From: Lentzea cavernae | GTDB taxonomy: Bacteria; Actinomycetota; Actinomycetes; Mycobacteriales; Pseudonocardiaceae | Direction: 5' to 3' | DNA length: 64,000 nt | Assembly (NCBI RefSeq): GCF_014653695.1 | Contig: NZ_BNAR01000020.1 | Location: 1-64,000, forward strand | Program-made: the position numbers and the translations under genes | Notes under the pieces: model-generated | Told to the model about the DNA's origin: nothing | Database searches by the model: none | The model's input: the letters and a program-made list of their open reading frames with translations, nothing else | Shown: positions 1 to 7,745 of the stretch, in pieces | How positions within the stretch are numbered: position 1 is the stretch's first letter | Layout: every line of letters starts with the position of its first letter

Positions 1-165
1 CCGGGCTTGCGTGCGTGGTTGCTTTGCGTGGGCGAGCGGCGGTTGGCACCGCGCGCCGGGCTTGTGCGCGTGGTTGCTTTGCGTGGGCGAGCGGCGGTTG
101 GCACCGCGCGCCGGGCTTGCGTCCGTGGTTGCTTTGCGAGGGCGGACGGCGGTGGGCGCCGCTGG
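1..165. repeat. Tandem repeat, three copies of a 55-bp unit
   Basis: Three head-to-tail units are seen at 1-55, 56-110 and 111-165. Copies 1 and 2 differ only in a four-base patch near unit position 10, and copy 3 diverges in its second half. The array may continue upstream of the window. All six frames are open here because of the composition, but no ribosome site or typical codon pattern supports a gene. It ends about 30 bp before the add promoter. Confidence 0.85.
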
Positions 166-196
166 GCGAGGCCCGTTGGGGCTGCGGCGGCTGGAG

Positions 197-202
197 TAAC
201 GT
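197..202 (+). promoter_or_regulatory. Probable -10 element of a leaderless add transcript
   Basis: The hexamer TAACGT fits TANNNT and lies 6 nt before the ATG at 209, so transcription would start at or next to the start codon. No Shine-Dalgarno sequence is present. Inferred from position only. Confidence 0.5.
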
Positions 203-208
203 GTAGCA

Positions 209-1297
209 ATGTCCACGCCGCTTACCTTGGAGACCATCCGCAACGCCCCGAAGGTGCTGTTGCACGACCACCTCGACGGTGGCCTCCGCCCGCAGACGGT
301 GATCGAACTCGCCGATGCCACCGGCTACCAGGGCCTGCCCACCACAGACGCGGGCGTCCTCGGCGGTTGGTTTCGAGACAACGCCAACTCCGGCTCACTG
401 GTCCGGTATCTGGAGGGGTTCGCCCACACCTGCGGTGTCATGCAGGACGAGCAGTCGCTTGTCCGCGTGGCCGCCGAGGCCGTGGAGGACCTGGCCGCGG
501 ACGGTGTCGTTTATGCGGAGATCCGTTACGCGCCCGAGTTGAACACGGACAAGGGCCTCTCGCTCGAGCAGGTCGTCGAGGCCGTGCAGGAGGGCTTCCG
601 CGTCGGCGAGCAGCGGGTTGCCGCCACCGGGCGGAAGATCCGGGTCGGCACGTTGTTGTGCGCCATGCGTCAGAACGAGGGCTGGCTGCGCATCGCCGAG
701 CTGGCCGTCCGGTATCGGGACCTCGGTGTCGTCGGGTTCGACATCGCGGGGCCCGAGGCCGGGTTCCCTCCCACCAAGGGCATCGACACGTTCGAGTACC
801 TGCGGCGGGAGAACGCGCACTTCACCATCCACGCCGGTGAGGCGTTCGGGTTGCCGTCCATCTGGGAGGCGATCCAGCACTGCGGTGCCGAGCGCTTGGG
901 GCACGGGGTGCGGATCGTCGACGACATCAAGGTGTCCGGTGACGGCACCGTCCAGTTGGGACGGTTGGCGTCGTACGTGCGCGATCGTCGCATCCCGCTC
1001 GAGATGTGCCCGACGTCCAACCTGCAGACCGGTGCCGCGCCGACGCTCGCCGAGCACCCGATCGGGCTGCTCGCGAAGCTGCGGTTCCGCGTCACGGTCA
1101 ACACGGACAACCGCCTGATGAGCGACTGCTCGCTGTCGAGCGAGTTCGCCGCGCTGGCCGAGACGTTCGGTTACGGGTGGGCGGACCTGCAGTGGTTCAC
1201 GATCAACGCGATGAAGTCGGCGTTCCTCGGGTTCGACGAGCGGCTCGCGATCATCAACGAGCTGGTCAAGCCGGGGTACGCGGCGCTCACCGCGTAG
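209..1297 (+). CDS. add: Adenosine deaminase
   Basis: Hydrolytic deamination of adenosine and deoxyadenosine to inosine and deoxyinosine, in cytosolic purine salvage. The 362-residue length is normal for the family. The metal-binding motif HDHLDGG lies near residues 19-25, HAGEAFG carries the zinc histidine in the middle of the protein, and TDNRLMS near the C-terminus carries the catalytic aspartate. The ATG has no ribosome site but sits 6 nt behind a TANNNT box. It ends tail-to-tail with an 11-bp overlap with the opposite-strand dehydratase. In M. tuberculosis add (Rv3313c) lies near the Rv3311-like gene and upp, as here. Confidence 0.95.
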   Translation: MSTPLTLETIRNAPKVLLHDHLDGGLRPQTVIELADATGYQGLPTTDAGVLGGWFRDNANSGSLVRYLEGFAHTCGVMQDEQSLVRVAAEAVEDLAADGVVYAEIRYAPELNTDKGLSLEQVVEAVQEGFRVGEQRVAATGRKIRVGTLLCAMRQNEGWLRIAELAVRYRDLGVVGFDIAGPEAGFPPTKGIDTFEYLRRENAHFTIHAGEAFGLPSIWEAIQHCGAERLGHGVRIVDDIKVSGDGTVQLGRLASYVRDRRIPLEMCPTSNLQTGAAPTLAEHPIGLLAKLRFRVTVNTDNRLMSDCSLSSEFAALAETFGYGWADLQWFTINAMKSAFLGFDERLAIINELVKPGYAALTA

Positions 1298-2261
1298 CCC
1301 AGGCGCTCTCGTCGATCGGGCTCAGCTCCAGCAGCGGCTCCCACCACGCGCGGTTGGCCGCGTACCAGCGGATGGTGTCCCGGACACCGGCCTCGAAGCC
1401 GATCTCCGGGCGCCATCCGAGCTCGCGGCCGATCCGGGTGGAGTCCAGCAGGTAGCGGCGGTCGTGGCCGGGGCGGTCCGCCACGACCGACTTGCGCGAC
1501 GAGGGCAGCCCGAGTTCGTCCAGGACCAGGTCGGCGATCTGGTCGACGCTGGCCTCCACGCCCGTGCCGACGTGGTACGTCCGGCCGGCGACGCCGTCGT
1601 GCAGCACCGCGTCGATCGCGCGGCAGTGGTCGAGCACGTGGATCCACTCGCGGCGGTTGTCCTTCGACGCATAGACGGGCAGTTGCCCGCCGTTCAGGGC
1701 TCGCGTCGTGAAGAGCGGCAGGACGGTCTCGGGGAACTGGTTCGGGCCGTAGTTGTTGGCGCAGTTGGTGATCGTCACCGGCAGGTCGAACGTCTCGAAG
1801 TAGGAGCGCACGGCGTGGTCTGAGCCCGCCTTCGACGCGTTGTAAGGCGTGCGCGGCCGATAAGGCGACTCCTCGTGGAACGCCTCGGCCGCGTCCAGCG
1901 CGAGATCCCCGTACACCTCGCACGTCGACACGTGGTGGAACCGCCGCACGCCCGCGCGACGGCACGACTCCAGCAACGCCTGCGTGCTCAGGACGTTCGT
2001 GCGGAAGAAACGGGCGGGGTCCAGCACGGCGAGGCTGTTGTGGGACTCGGCGGCGAAGTTCACCACCACGTCGACACCTTCCACGTCCGCGTCGCAGATG
2101 TCCGCGTGCACGAACGGCACGTCGGCGGGCAGGTTCGTCCGGGTTCCGCGGTAGGTGAGGGCGTCGAGGGCGATCACCTCGTCCGCCGGGTGTTCGCGCA
2201 GCCAGTAGCGGGTGAAGTGCGAGCCGATGAACCCGGCCGCTCCGGTGACGAGCACGCGCAT
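1287..2261 (-). CDS. RmlB-like NAD-dependent sugar-nucleotide 4,6-dehydratase, atypical active site
   Basis: Extended short-chain dehydrogenase of 324 residues. The Rossmann motif GAAGFIG is at residues 7-13 and the catalytic pair Y140xxxK144 is in YNASK. Family members convert dTDP-glucose to the 4-keto-6-deoxy sugar. The usual Thr-Asp-Glu triad reads STCEVYG here, so Cys114 replaces the acid that protonates the glucosyl leaving group. The substrate loop after AESH also differs from RmlB. It may therefore act on another nucleotide sugar or give another dehydration product; I recall a Cys-Glu pair in the tunicamycin enzyme TunA. No other dTDP-rhamnose genes are nearby. It follows the GntR gene by 2 nt and probably shares its promoter. 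Confidence 0.75.
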   Translation of the reverse strand: MRVLVTGAAGFIGSHFTRYWLREHPADEVIALDALTYRGTRTNLPADVPFVHADICDADVEGVDVVVNFAAESHNSLAVLDPARFFRTNVLSTQALLESCRRAGVRRFHHVSTCEVYGDLALDAAEAFHEESPYRPRTPYNASKAGSDHAVRSYFETFDLPVTITNCANNYGPNQFPETVLPLFTTRALNGGQLPVYASKDNRREWIHVLDHCRAIDAVLHDGVAGRTYHVGTGVEASVDQIADLVLDELGLPSSRKSVVADRPGHDRRYLLDSTRIGRELGWRPEIGFEAGVRDTIRWYAANRAWWEPLLELSPIDESAWATR

Positions 2262-2263
2262 GG

Positions 2264-3007
2264 TCAGTCCTCCGTGGGAATCGCGGCGACGCCGGGAGGT
2301 TCCGCGCCGGGCCAGCCGCGGAACTCGACCTCCAGCTGGAACCGGTGGCCCAGGTAGTGGTGTTCGGACAGGGCGATCGGGTGTTCCGAGGTGTCCAGGG
2401 CGATGCGGCGCACCAGCAGCACCGGGGTGGTGGCCGTGACGCCGAGCAGCTTTCCGAGCTCACCCGCGGCGACGGCGGCAATGCTCTGCCTCACTACGGC
2501 GATCTGGTTCCCGTTGCGGCGCAACGTCTCCCAGGTCCCCGGCGACTCGGCGTCGGCGCGGCTCACCGGTGCGGCCAACGCCAGCGGCACCCACTCCGTC
2601 ACGACGTCGAGCGGTGTGTCCCCGGTGCGGCGCAACGAACGCACGCGCAGCATCTCGCCCGCGCCCAGCGTCGAGGCGACACCGGCGGGCGGCGAGTGGT
2701 AGCCGTACTCGAGCACGCTGCGCACCAGCGAGACACCGGCTTCGGCGACGGCCGACTGCGCGTGCTGGAACGTGCCGAGCGCCAACGGCTGCGCGAACGA
2801 CACGACGTACCAGCCGGCGCCCTTCCGCGACGCCAGGAGCCCTTCGTCGCGGAGCTGCTCCAAGGCCCGGCGCACGGTCACGCGGCTGACCTCGTAGCGG
2901 CGGCCGAGCTCGGCCTCGCTCTCGATCGACCCGGCCGGACCGTAGTCGCCGAGCGTGATGCGCTCCCGCAGTTCGGTGGCGAGCCGCTGCGACCGGGAAC
3001 CTGTCAT
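2264..3007 (-). CDS. GntR/HutC-family transcriptional regulator with UTRA domain
   Basis: Repressor of 247 residues. The N-terminal winged helix-turn-helix (about residues 5-70) contains SRVTVRRALEQLRDEGLL. The C-terminal UTRA effector domain (about 85-240) ends in the typical EHHYLGHRFQLEVEF-like stretch. UTRA regulators usually sense a sugar phosphate or amino-acid derivative. It is first in a two-gene operon with the dehydratase, so it may control sugar-nucleotide metabolism. A perfect palindrome overlaps its -10 box directly before the ATG, which argues for autorepression. It is not an obvious DasR, because the operator differs. Confidence 0.88.
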   Translation of the reverse strand: MTGSRSQRLATELRERITLGDYGPAGSIESEAELGRRYEVSRVTVRRALEQLRDEGLLASRKGAGWYVVSFAQPLALGTFQHAQSAVAEAGVSLVRSVLEYGYHSPPAGVASTLGAGEMLRVRSLRRTGDTPLDVVTEWVPLALAAPVSRADAESPGTWETLRRNGNQIAVVRQSIAAVAAGELGKLLGVTATTPVLLVRRIALDTSEHPIALSEHHYLGHRFQLEVEFRGWPGAEPPGVAAIPTED

Positions 3008-3010
3008 AAA

Positions 3011-3025
3011 CCTGTATCATACAGG
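3011..3025. promoter_or_regulatory. GntR operator overlapping a leaderless promoter
   Basis: A perfect 7+1+7 inverted repeat, CCTGTAT-C-ATACAGG, ends 3 bp before the GntR start codon. On the minus strand it contains TATGAT (3016-3021), which fits TANNNT and lies 8 nt from the ATG. Repressor binding would cover the -10 box. The divergent secreted-protein gene starts 73 bp away and could also respond. Confidence 0.75.
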
Positions 3026-3097
3026 CGAGCGCAACCGGGAGTGGTTCCGGTCGTGAACGACAGCCTGCCGACAGCTTCCGCTGGCAGAGTCGATCTC

Positions 3098-3427
3098 ATG
3101 CGCCCTGCACTGATCGCCGCCGGACTCACCGTCCTCGCCTCGATGACCCTCGCCCTGCCCGCCCACGCCTCCGGGGAGCGCGCCACCTTCTACAGCGGAG
3201 CCCGCCAGACCGGCACCGCGCACGCCGTCGACCTCGCGAACAAGGAGTGCGTGAACATCGCGCCCGCGAAGTCCGCGAGCAACATCTCGTCCAGCGACAT
3301 CGAGGTGTTCTTCAACGCGAACTGCCAGAAGGGCTGGCCCGGCCAGTCCGGAGACACGTACTACGTCCTCGGCAGCCTCCACCAGGCCACCTACCCATTC
3401 GACGCCGTGAGCTACCGAGTCCGTTAG
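3098..3427 (+). CDS. Small secreted protein, possibly beta/gamma-crystallin or I36 inhibitor-like
   Basis: Protein of 109 residues with a clear Sec signal peptide ending in LPAHA near residue 24, leaving a mature domain of about 85 residues. The mature part has two cysteines (in KECVNI and NANCQ) that could form a disulfide. Its ATFYSG start and SSDIEVFFN segment resemble beta/gamma-crystallin-type domains of secreted actinobacterial peptidase inhibitors. That family link is tentative. The ATG was chosen because the signal peptide begins there; the longer open frame upstream runs over the opposite-strand GntR gene. A strong hairpin follows 11 bp after the stop. Confidence 0.75.
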   Translation: MRPALIAAGLTVLASMTLALPAHASGERATFYSGARQTGTAHAVDLANKECVNIAPAKSASNISSSDIEVFFNANCQKGWPGQSGDTYYVLGSLHQATYPFDAVSYRVR

Positions 3428-3438
3428 GCGGCAACAAA

Positions 3439-3470
3439 AAAGAGGGCCACCCGCGCGGGTGGCCCTCTTT
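3439..3470. terminator. Bidirectional rho-independent terminator
   Basis: A perfect 32-bp palindrome (16-bp arms) starts with AAAGAGGGCC and ends with GGCCCTCTTT, and is flanked by an A run on the left. It lies between two convergent genes and can stop transcription from both sides. Confidence 0.9.
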
Positions 3471-3483
3471 CGCGTCACAAGGC

Positions 3484-4704
3484 TCAGTTGCTGTTGAGCC
3501 GGTCCTCGAACTTCGCCTGCAGCGCGCGGAACGCGGCCACCTCGGCGTCGTACGGGGCGGACGGCGCGAGACGCGTCGGGTCCGGCGACACGACGAACGA
3601 CACGAGCCAGCCCAGCGACTCGGACGAGGCGAGCGCGTCCTTCACGGACTCGTCCTCGGCCCACTCGGCCGCGTCCTCGAACAGTTCGACGGCGAGGTCG
3701 AGCTGCTGCGGGTCGAGCGAGTCCGGGCCCTCCTCCATGTCCTCGGCGATGCCGGTCAGCACGTAGACGTTGTCGTCGTCCACGTCGACGTCGAGCTCAC
3801 CGGCGGTGGCCTTGACCTTGATGTCGTTCCAGGTCTCGACCTCGGCCAGGTCGTGCTCGTCGTTCTCGGCGACGAAGCGGCTCAGCGCGCGGTGCGACGT
3901 GAAGACCTCGATCTTGCCGCGGCGGCCCAGGAACACCGGGTCGTCGCCGAGGTAGCAGCGCAGCGTGTAGAACTCGCCGGCGGAAGTGATGATCTTGATG
4001 GGGTCGACGCCGACCTCGGCCCAGAAGCCCGTGGGCTCGGCCTTCTCCTTCGCGTCCCCGGACTCGTCGGGGTCCTCGACGGCGGCAGCGGCGGCCGTTT
4101 CGGCCTCCAGCGCGGCGAGCTCCTCCTGCGCGACGGAGAGCTCCTTCTCGGGGACCTCCGGCGTGTTCACGACGCCGTCGATCGCGTCGAGGACCTCGTC
4201 CCACTTCTCGGAGACGACCTCGGACAGCTCACCCCACAGCTTCGCGCCGTCGCGGCCGCTGAAAGGCAGCGTGCCCTGCGGCAGCAGCGAGAAGCCCTCG
4301 GCGCTGTCGAGCACCTCGTGGACCTTCTCCAAGTCGCAGACGTCCGCGAGAGCGCGCACGATCGCGACGACGTCGGCGAGCTCACCGATCGTCCAGGTGT
4401 CCGGGTCCTCCGCGACGAGCTCGGGCACGCCGACGAGGTCGAACTGGTGGTTGTCGTCCGGCGAGAGGTCCGCCACGCCGAGTGACGGCACGACCGGCCA
4501 CGCGGGGTGGTCGGTCAGGTCGTGCTCCTCGGCGGTGCGCACGAAGGCGGCGAGGTGAGCGGCGTCGGGGAAGACGAACAGGTCTTCCTCGTCACCGAGG
4601 AACGCCTCCCACTCCTCGCCCTTCTCGCGCCAGCGGGGTGCCCACAGCGTGACGACGTCACCCTGCGTCAACCCCAGCTCGATGGGGACGATGTCCTGCG
4701 CCAT
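3484..4704 (-). CDS. Conserved actinobacterial protein, Rv3311-like (sometimes called primosomal protein)
   Basis: Acidic soluble protein of 406 residues without signal peptide or membrane segment. It begins MAQDIVPIELGLTQGDVVTLWAPRW and contains two related halves, each with an EDLFVFPDAAHLAAFV-like or KIEVFTSHRALSRFV-like segment, suggesting an internal duplication around an Ala/Glu-rich linker near residues 190-225. Many actinobacterial annotations call it primosomal protein, but no primosome motif is visible, so I treat the function as unknown. Its place between add and upp matches, from memory, Rv3311 in M. tuberculosis. It lies 54 bp upstream of no same-strand gene and ends at the shared terminator. 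Confidence 0.8.
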   Translation of the reverse strand: MAQDIVPIELGLTQGDVVTLWAPRWREKGEEWEAFLGDEEDLFVFPDAAHLAAFVRTAEEHDLTDHPAWPVVPSLGVADLSPDDNHQFDLVGVPELVAEDPDTWTIGELADVVAIVRALADVCDLEKVHEVLDSAEGFSLLPQGTLPFSGRDGAKLWGELSEVVSEKWDEVLDAIDGVVNTPEVPEKELSVAQEELAALEAETAAAAAVEDPDESGDAKEKAEPTGFWAEVGVDPIKIITSAGEFYTLRCYLGDDPVFLGRRGKIEVFTSHRALSRFVAENDEHDLAEVETWNDIKVKATAGELDVDVDDDNVYVLTGIAEDMEEGPDSLDPQQLDLAVELFEDAAEWAEDESVKDALASSESLGWLVSFVVSPDPTRLAPSAPYDAEVAAFRALQAKFEDRLNSN

Positions 4705-4758
4705 CCTGACCTCCCGGTCACGCCTTCTTGATGCCGTGGACGAGGGTAACGGTGCTGA

Positions 4759-5205
4759 TCACCGAAGCCACGAGGGGTTGTCGAAGAAGGCGTCCTCGTC
4801 GGGGTCCTCGACCCGCGGCGCCCTCGTCCTGCGCTCCTGCGGTGCCTGCTCAGCAGGGGCTTCGGGAGGTGTGACCGGGTTCCAGGTCGACCGGAAGGGT
4901 GAGTCTCCGGCGATCGATTCGACGTCGATCGCCATTCCGTCACCGAGGGCCAGCGCCATCTTGTTGAAGCTGAGCTGCACGGCCGCGTTCGTCGCCAGCC
5001 GAACGGTCTCGGTGACGACCTCGCCCACGGCCCGCGCACCCTGCTTGAGCAGCGCGGGGTGCAGGTGCAGGGCCTTGATCTCGCCCTTCGGCGACGCCGT
5101 GACCATGCACGTCCCGTTCGGGTGCTCGACCGTGGCGGTGAGGGCCGCGAGGTCGCGCTGGAGCCGCTCGGTGGCCTGCATGCGCTCCTCGTTCACCGCC
5201 GCCAC
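4759..5205 (-). CDS. YbaB/EbfC-family protein
   Basis: Protein of 148 residues. The first 100 fit the YbaB fold: a helical start (residues 1-25), a short beta hairpin with NGTCMVTASPKGEIKALHLHP, then a long helix. The last 45 residues are a charged, Pro-rich tail. YbaB-like proteins bind DNA in other bacteria, but in Pseudonocardiaceae such genes commonly sit next to type VII secretion genes and may have an adaptor role. Its start overlaps the end of a second YbaB-like gene by 13 bp, so the two are translationally coupled. Confidence 0.75.
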   Translation of the reverse strand: MAAVNEERMQATERLQRDLAALTATVEHPNGTCMVTASPKGEIKALHLHPALLKQGARAVGEVVTETVRLATNAAVQLSFNKMALALGDGMAIDVESIAGDSPFRSTWNPVTPPEAPAEQAPQERRTRAPRVEDPDEDAFFDNPSWLR

Positions 5206-5546
5206 CCGGACTCGTCGTCGTCGGTCCCGCGCTCGATGCCCATGGCCGTCAGCTCGCGCGGGTCGACCACGCGTTCCAGCGTCTGGTGCAGGCGGGTGTT
5301 CGCGTTGCGCTGCGCCCTGTCGGCGATGCGCATGATCTCGGCGGCCAGCCCGTGCGGGCCCATCCGCAACGCCGCCGCGCTCACCTCGACGCTCTGCGGC
5401 GGACCGCCGGGCGTGGCGACCACCGTGACGGCGCCGTCCGGAGAGGACGCCCTGCCCGTGACGGGACCACCGCGCGTGACGTGCTCCGACACGGCCTGCT
5501 CGACATCGCGCACCTTCCGCGCGGCGCGCTCGACGTCGTCGTCCAC
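5193..5546 (-). CDS. Second YbaB/EbfC-like protein
   Basis: Protein of 117 residues with the same layout as its neighbour: an N-terminal helix, a hairpin around SPDGAVTVVATPGG, and a C-terminal helix ending in an acidic tail. It lies 40 bp downstream of the NlpC/P60 gene on the same strand and is probably part of one unit of four genes (EspC-like, NlpC/P60, YbaB-like, YbaB-like). Function is not established. The pairing of two short YbaB-like proteins with a type VII-style pair is the main clue. Confidence 0.7.
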   Translation of the reverse strand: MDDDVERAARKVRDVEQAVSEHVTRGGPVTGRASSPDGAVTVVATPGGPPQSVEVSAAALRMGPHGLAAEIMRIADRAQRNANTRLHQTLERVVDPRELTAMGIERGTDDDESGWRR

Positions 5547-5586
5547 CTGATCACCCCCTGGTGCGTTCAGTGTGCCGCAACTCGGA

Positions 5587-6777
5587 TCAGCCCGTCGGTC
5601 GGTAGAAGCCGTAGAACGACATGCCGCTGTTCGTCGTGCGGATCGGCTGCACCTGCACCGGGTCGCCGGCCTCGACCATCTGCCCGTTGCCGATCACCAT
5701 CGCCACGTGCCCGTCCCACACCACCAGGTCGCCCGGCAGCAGCTGGTCCGCCGGCACCGAGGCGCCCATGGCCTGGGACGAGGCCGGGCGCGGGATGTCG
5801 AAGCCCGCGCCGCCGTACGCCCATTGGGTGAGGCCGGAGCAGTCCGTGCCCTGGGGCGGGTTCGCGCCGCCCCACACGTACGGGGTGCCCAGGGCGGACA
5901 ACGCGTTGCGCACGGCCTGGGCCGCGGTCTCGTTCGGCGCCTCGGCGCTGCTGCCGTCCGGCAGGTTCACGCCGACGCCGTCGCCGGGCTGCGGCGGGAT
6001 CGCGACGGGCAGGCGCGGGCCGGAGCCGCCGCCACCTCCACCGCCGCCCGATCCTCCGCCACCACCGCCGCCCGAACCGCCACCGCCGCCGCCACCGGAG
6101 CCACCGCCGGAGCCCGAGCCGTTGCCGGAGTTCGAACTCGGACCGGACTCCTGCGGCCTGGTCTCGGTGGCGCTCGACGCCGAGGTGGTGCCCTCGTCGC
6201 CGCCGAGCGGCTCGCCGAGCTTGGCGAGGGCGCCGGCGTCCGGCTTCTGCAGGCCGTTGATCTGACCGACGAGCTGCGTGAGCTGGTCGCGCACCTTCTG
6301 CAGCTCGGCGGTGGTCTTGCTCTGGTAACCCGACGCCATGCCGGCGAGGTCGGCCAGCGCCGCCAGCACCACGCCGGGGCCCGCCAGCAGGGACGCGGCC
6401 AGCGCGGCGGCGAGCTTCGGGGTCGCCTTGGACGTGAACTCGTCGATCAGGCCCTGGATCGCGGTGCGGCCACCGGTCACCGCGCTCACGCCGGTGGAGG
6501 CCGCGGTCTTGAGGGCAGAAGCGTTGGAGGACAACAGAGTCGCGGCCGAGGCGAAGGTGGAGACGCGGCCGGTGAAGGCGTTGGCCTTGTCGCCGGACCA
6601 CGTGTTCAGCACGGCGGTCGAGGCCGAGGAGTGCCGCGTGCCCAGGTCGCTCATCGCGGTCTGGGCGCGGCCGAAGGCGTCCCCCGCGCGCGTCGCGCCG
6701 CCGGTGTCGCCGTCGAGCTTGGCCAGGTCCTCCTTCATGGGCGCGATGAACTGGCTCAGCAGCCCCTCGACGCTCAT
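5587..6777 (-). CDS. Type VII-style NlpC/P60 cell-wall hydrolase
   Basis: Protein of 396 residues with no Sec signal. Residues 1-165 are a long helical region typical of type VII substrates, including the segment WSGDKANAF. Residues about 205-255 are a Ser/Gly-rich linker made almost only of glycine and serine. The C-terminal 120 residues form an NlpC/P60 domain with catalytic Cys in GTDCSGL and His in GHVAMVIG. Such enzymes cut the D-Glu to diamino-acid bond in peptidoglycan stem peptides. Its start overlaps the preceding small gene by 4 bp (ATGA). It may be a wall-remodelling enzyme or an antibacterial effector. Confidence 0.85.
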   Translation of the reverse strand: MSVEGLLSQFIAPMKEDLAKLDGDTGGATRAGDAFGRAQTAMSDLGTRHSSASTAVLNTWSGDKANAFTGRVSTFASAATLLSSNASALKTAASTGVSAVTGGRTAIQGLIDEFTSKATPKLAAALAASLLAGPGVVLAALADLAGMASGYQSKTTAELQKVRDQLTQLVGQINGLQKPDAGALAKLGEPLGGDEGTTSASSATETRPQESGPSSNSGNGSGSGGGSGGGGGGGSGGGGGGGSGGGGGGGGSGPRLPVAIPPQPGDGVGVNLPDGSSAEAPNETAAQAVRNALSALGTPYVWGGANPPQGTDCSGLTQWAYGGAGFDIPRPASSQAMGASVPADQLLPGDLVVWDGHVAMVIGNGQMVEAGDPVQVQPIRTTNSGMSFYGFYRPTG

Positions 6778-7100
6778 ACCTGCGCCGCCTTGGTGATCGA
6801 CGCCTTGTGCGCCTCTTCCTGGGCGACGTAGGAGTCGCGCGCCTTCGCGACTGCGGTGCCGAGGCCGGCGAGACCCGTCGACGCGGCCTTGAGCGCGTCG
6901 AGCTGGGCCTGCGCGGCGGCCTGGAACGCCGCGTTGAGCCCCACCTCGTTGCCGAGCTTGCCGAAGCAGTCGCCCGGCAGGGACGTGGTGCCGCTCAACG
7001 CGCCGGTGCCCACGGCGCCGACCTCGCTCGCCAGACCGCTCACCGCCGACGCGTATCCGGTCAAGGCGTCGAAGTCGACCTTGAGGCCTTGTTCCGCCAT
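6774..7100 (-). CDS. EspC/Esx-like type VII secretion partner protein
   Basis: Helical protein of 108 residues without signal peptide. It starts MAEQGLKVDFDALTGYASAV and ends with an ARDSYVAQEEAHKASI helix, like the small ESX secretion-associated proteins (DUF2580/EspC type) that pair with larger substrates. The ATG at 7100 was chosen over the upstream extension because GGGGGAA lies about 9 nt before it and the added residues are unlike the family. It heads the operon and overlaps the NlpC/P60 gene by 4 bp, so the two probably form a secreted pair. Confidence 0.8.
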   Translation of the reverse strand: MAEQGLKVDFDALTGYASAVSGLASEVGAVGTGALSGTTSLPGDCFGKLGNEVGLNAAFQAAAQAQLDALKAASTGLAGLGTAVAKARDSYVAQEEAHKASITKAAQV

Positions 7101-7192
7101 CTGAACGCTCTTCCCCCAGTAGTGACCTGTTCGCCTTGATCCTGCCCCGATGAGCGGTACCTCGCCCGACGTTCCGCCAAGATCATGGAACG

Positions 7193-7729
7193 GTGGGTGT
7201 GATCGAGCACTGGAACCGGATCCTGGCATGGCTGGCGGAGCACGCTCCGGCCACCCGCGCGGTGTTGCGTCCGAGGTACGACGCGCTGCCGGAGCTTCGG
7301 GTTCCGATCGATCTCCAGCTGTGGTGGAGCGTCTACGGCGGCACCGAGGACGGCCTTTACGCCGAGATCCTGCCGCCCTTCTACACGCCGCTCGACGCCG
7401 ACCGCGCGTTCGTGCTCAGGGACACCCACGCGAGCAAGCCCGTGGACACCTCGGAGGCGGGCGCGCCGACCTCGGGCTTCCACCCCGGCTGGCTGCCCAT
7501 CGCGTTCGACGGCACCGGTGACGTGCTCGCGGTCGACCTGCGGCCGGGCGTGCTGCGCGGCTGCGTCGTCGAGTGGGACCAGGAGCGCAACGAGATGCTC
7601 AAGCCGGAGTGGACGTCGATCCTGGAGATGTTCGACCAGGTGGCGACGGCTCTGGAGACGCGCAGCACGGTCGGGCACTGCTTCCCCGAGGTCAACACGG
7701 CCGGCGAACTGGGCTGGCGCACCACCTAG
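7193..7729 (+). CDS. SUKH (SMI1/KNR4) family protein, candidate immunity protein
   Basis: Cytosolic protein of 178 residues. The features DLQLWWSVYGGTEDG near residues 40-55, LPIAFDGTGDVLAVDL near 105-120 and a C-terminal helix EWTSILEMFDQVATALE are characteristic of SMI1/KNR4 domains. SUKH proteins often act as immunity proteins against contact-dependent toxins. Here it is divergent from, and 92 bp away from, the type VII NlpC/P60 pair, so protection against that enzyme is possible but only inferred. GTG at 7193 is the chosen start; GTG at 7199 is an alternative. Confidence 0.75.
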   Translation: MGVIEHWNRILAWLAEHAPATRAVLRPRYDALPELRVPIDLQLWWSVYGGTEDGLYAEILPPFYTPLDADRAFVLRDTHASKPVDTSEAGAPTSGFHPGWLPIAFDGTGDVLAVDLRPGVLRGCVVEWDQERNEMLKPEWTSILEMFDQVATALETRSTVGHCFPEVNTAGELGWRTT

Positions 7730-7745
7730 ACCCGTTCGAACGTTC

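Noticed and set aside
1..208. Short frames over the 55-bp array
   Set aside because: All frames stay open because of base composition; they follow the repeat and overlap the add promoter.
2345..3097. N-terminal extension of the small secreted protein
   Set aside because: The extension is antisense to the GntR gene and would bury the signal peptide in the middle of the protein.
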